A stretch of 64,000 bases of DNA, taken from Pholis gunnellus (Eukaryota; Chordata; Actinopteri; Perciformes; Pholidae). The translations under genes were made by a program, and so were the position numbers. The stretch spans positions 14,450,638-14,514,637 of the forward strand of contig OU342816.1 of the NCBI GenBank assembly GCA_910591455.2. Reading direction: 5' to 3'. Of this stretch, positions 63,412 through 64,000 are shown piece after piece (positions within the stretch are counted from its first letter, which is position 1; the number at the start of each line of letters is the position of its first letter). Under the pieces are notes generated by a model. That model was not told the DNA's origin and did not search any database. It saw only the letters and a list, made by a program, of their open reading frames with translations.

Positions 63412-63424
63412 TTTTCTTTTCCAG
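63412..63424 (+). promoter_or_regulatory. cadm1: 3' splice site of the cadm1 exon
   Basis: The acceptor TTTTCTTTTCCAG follows a T-rich run from about 63368. It fixes the exon start at 63425. The reading frame through the tract stays open by chance, but the residues before Asp-Gly-Phe-Gln are intronic. Confidence 0.9.
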
Positions 63425-63571
63425 ATGGGTTTCAGAACCTGGTGACAGACAATGTGTCGGTGGTGGAGGGCGAGATGGCCATCATCAGCTGTCGAGTGAA
63501 GAACAATGATGAGTCCGTCATCCAGCTGCTCAACCCCAACAGGCAGACAATTTACTTCAGAAACATGAGAC
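63425..63571 (+). CDS. cadm1: cadm1 internal coding exon (first half of Ig V-type domain)
   Basis: This exon encodes part of the N-terminal Ig V-set domain of Cadm1 (SynCAM1/Necl-2/TSLC1), a cell-surface protein that mediates homophilic and heterophilic adhesion at synapses and epithelia. It is preceded by a pyrimidine-rich tract ending CTTTTCCAG and followed by the donor GTGAGT. Its 147 nt equal 49 codons, with phase-1 introns on both sides, as is usual for Ig exons. The translation has a start like DGFQNLVTDNVSVVEGE, the B-strand cysteine in IISCRV, and the stretch VIQLLNPNRQTIYFR. That stretch is diagnostic of CADM1; CADM2 and CADM3 have WSNPAQQTLYF there, and CADM4 has IQNPARQTLFF. The second disulphide cysteine (YFC motif) must lie in the next exon, outside the window. 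The a/b paralogue cannot be told apart. The first codon is split and takes its first base from the upstream exon. Confidence 0.95.
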
Positions 63572-63577
63572 GTGAGT
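63572..63577 (+). promoter_or_regulatory. cadm1: 5' splice site of the cadm1 exon
   Basis: The donor is GTGAGT after ATGAGAC. Splicing here leaves one base (C) of a codon that would be completed by the next exon. This fits the conserved proline that follows in CADM1 (..FRP..). Confidence 0.88.
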
Positions 63578-64000
63578 GTTATGCAATCTTTACTTAAGGG
63601 GTGCTGTTGTGTACTGTTGTTGGGAACAATCATTTTGTTTTGACAGGATGAAGACAGCCATTAATGTGCATGTTTCATTCAAAGCCTTCACTAATGCAGC
63701 CAATTTCAATTTTAATTATTTCCTCCTTCATGTTGCGACTGAGAGACTGGAACAAAATGAGATCCCAACATGAACAGGCTGATGGGACTATTGCTGTTAT
63801 GCCGTTTTGTTTGGCACTGTTTCCCATGTGTGGTTTTGCAATGTACATATATATGTAGGCTTAATTAGCTATCAGGTGTGGCTAAACGGCTAGCTAATCA
63901 TCTTGTAGTGTCTGAATGCTCCCAAGTCATTCTCAAGTCAAGAGGGGTTCTCATTTCAACTGTTTTTCTGACATTGCAGGCATGCACCATAAGAGCTAAG
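63578..64000. other. cadm1: Start of the next cadm1 intron
   Basis: The rest of the Ig V domain is not present before the window ends. A CATTGCAG acceptor-like string at 63972-63979 is followed by GCATGCACCATAAG, which does not read as the expected Pro-Leu-Lys continuation. Confidence 0.6.

Larger units (their letters stand above)
1..63424 (+). other. cadm1: cadm1 intron 1 (3' part, open at the left edge)
   Basis: No exon other than the one at 63425 and the 18-nt candidate at 38241 could be recognised. CADM1 genes in vertebrates are known to have a very long first intron. The phase-1 start of the exon and its position just after the signal peptide in the protein mean this intron separates the signal-peptide exon from the Ig V domain. 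Exon 1 is inferred to lie left of base 1; I found no signal-peptide-like ORF ending in a donor within the window. Confidence 0.75.

Noticed and set aside
63972..63992. Acceptor-like CATTGCAG near the right edge
   Set aside because: The following sequence does not continue the CADM1 Ig domain.
1..64000. CRISPR arrays, operons, prophage or bacterial genes
   Set aside because: No prokaryotic features are present; the window is an animal intron.

Overview
The window is vertebrate, almost certainly teleost fish, genomic DNA. It is AT-rich and free of long ORFs, it is full of microsatellites and fish-type transposon remnants, and it holds one clear vertebrate coding exon. That exon (63425-63571, + strand) encodes the first half of the N-terminal Ig V-type domain of cell adhesion molecule 1 (Cadm1/SynCAM1/Necl-2). 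Its 49 codons lie between phase-1 splice sites, so nearly the whole window reads as the large first intron of a cadm1 gene transcribed on the + strand. Exon 1 (signal peptide) was not found and is inferred to lie upstream of base 1.

Layout. 1-4.6 kb: a PIF/Harbinger-like element (1053-1901), a short hAT-like MITE (2161-2420), a strong hairpin (2653-2696) and an antisense L2/CR1-type LINE fossil carrying endonuclease-to-RT coding remains (about 3037-4330). 4.6-20.8 kb: mostly unremarkable intron with (TA)n and (GT)n tracts, a palindromic CTTGTG/CACAAG-rich patch (about 13.8-13.97 kb) and a possible antisense solo LTR (about 17.58-17.88 kb). 20.8-22.2 kb: the 3' end of a sense L2 LINE, split by a 698-bp insertion with a 3-bp duplication. 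22-38 kb: plain intron, a decayed fish repeat (29.2-29.6 kb), a 170-bp inverted-repeat MITE (33150-33319) and several simple repeats. At 38241-38258 sits an 18-nt candidate microexon with a strong polypyrimidine tract, a branch-point match and a near-consensus donor. It is in phase with the cadm1 exon. 42-52 kb: a RecQ-helicase-derived repeat (42087-42345), a near-identical 301-bp direct duplication (47948-48248 and 49299-49599), a fold-back element (49004-49288) and a common fish MITE (51643-51985). 53.7-54.1 kb: a MITE nested in another fish repeat. 60.5-61.7 kb: a hAT element with an exact 8-bp target duplication that contains about 280 bp of antisense 18S rRNA gene, followed by a second RecQ-derived repeat.

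The only gene product supported here is part of Cadm1, a synaptic and epithelial Ig-superfamily adhesion protein. The most unusual items are the 18S-rRNA-carrying hAT transposon and the candidate cadm1 microexon. Comparisons with families (fish repeats, 18S, CADM1) rest on recall of their patterns, because no database search was possible.
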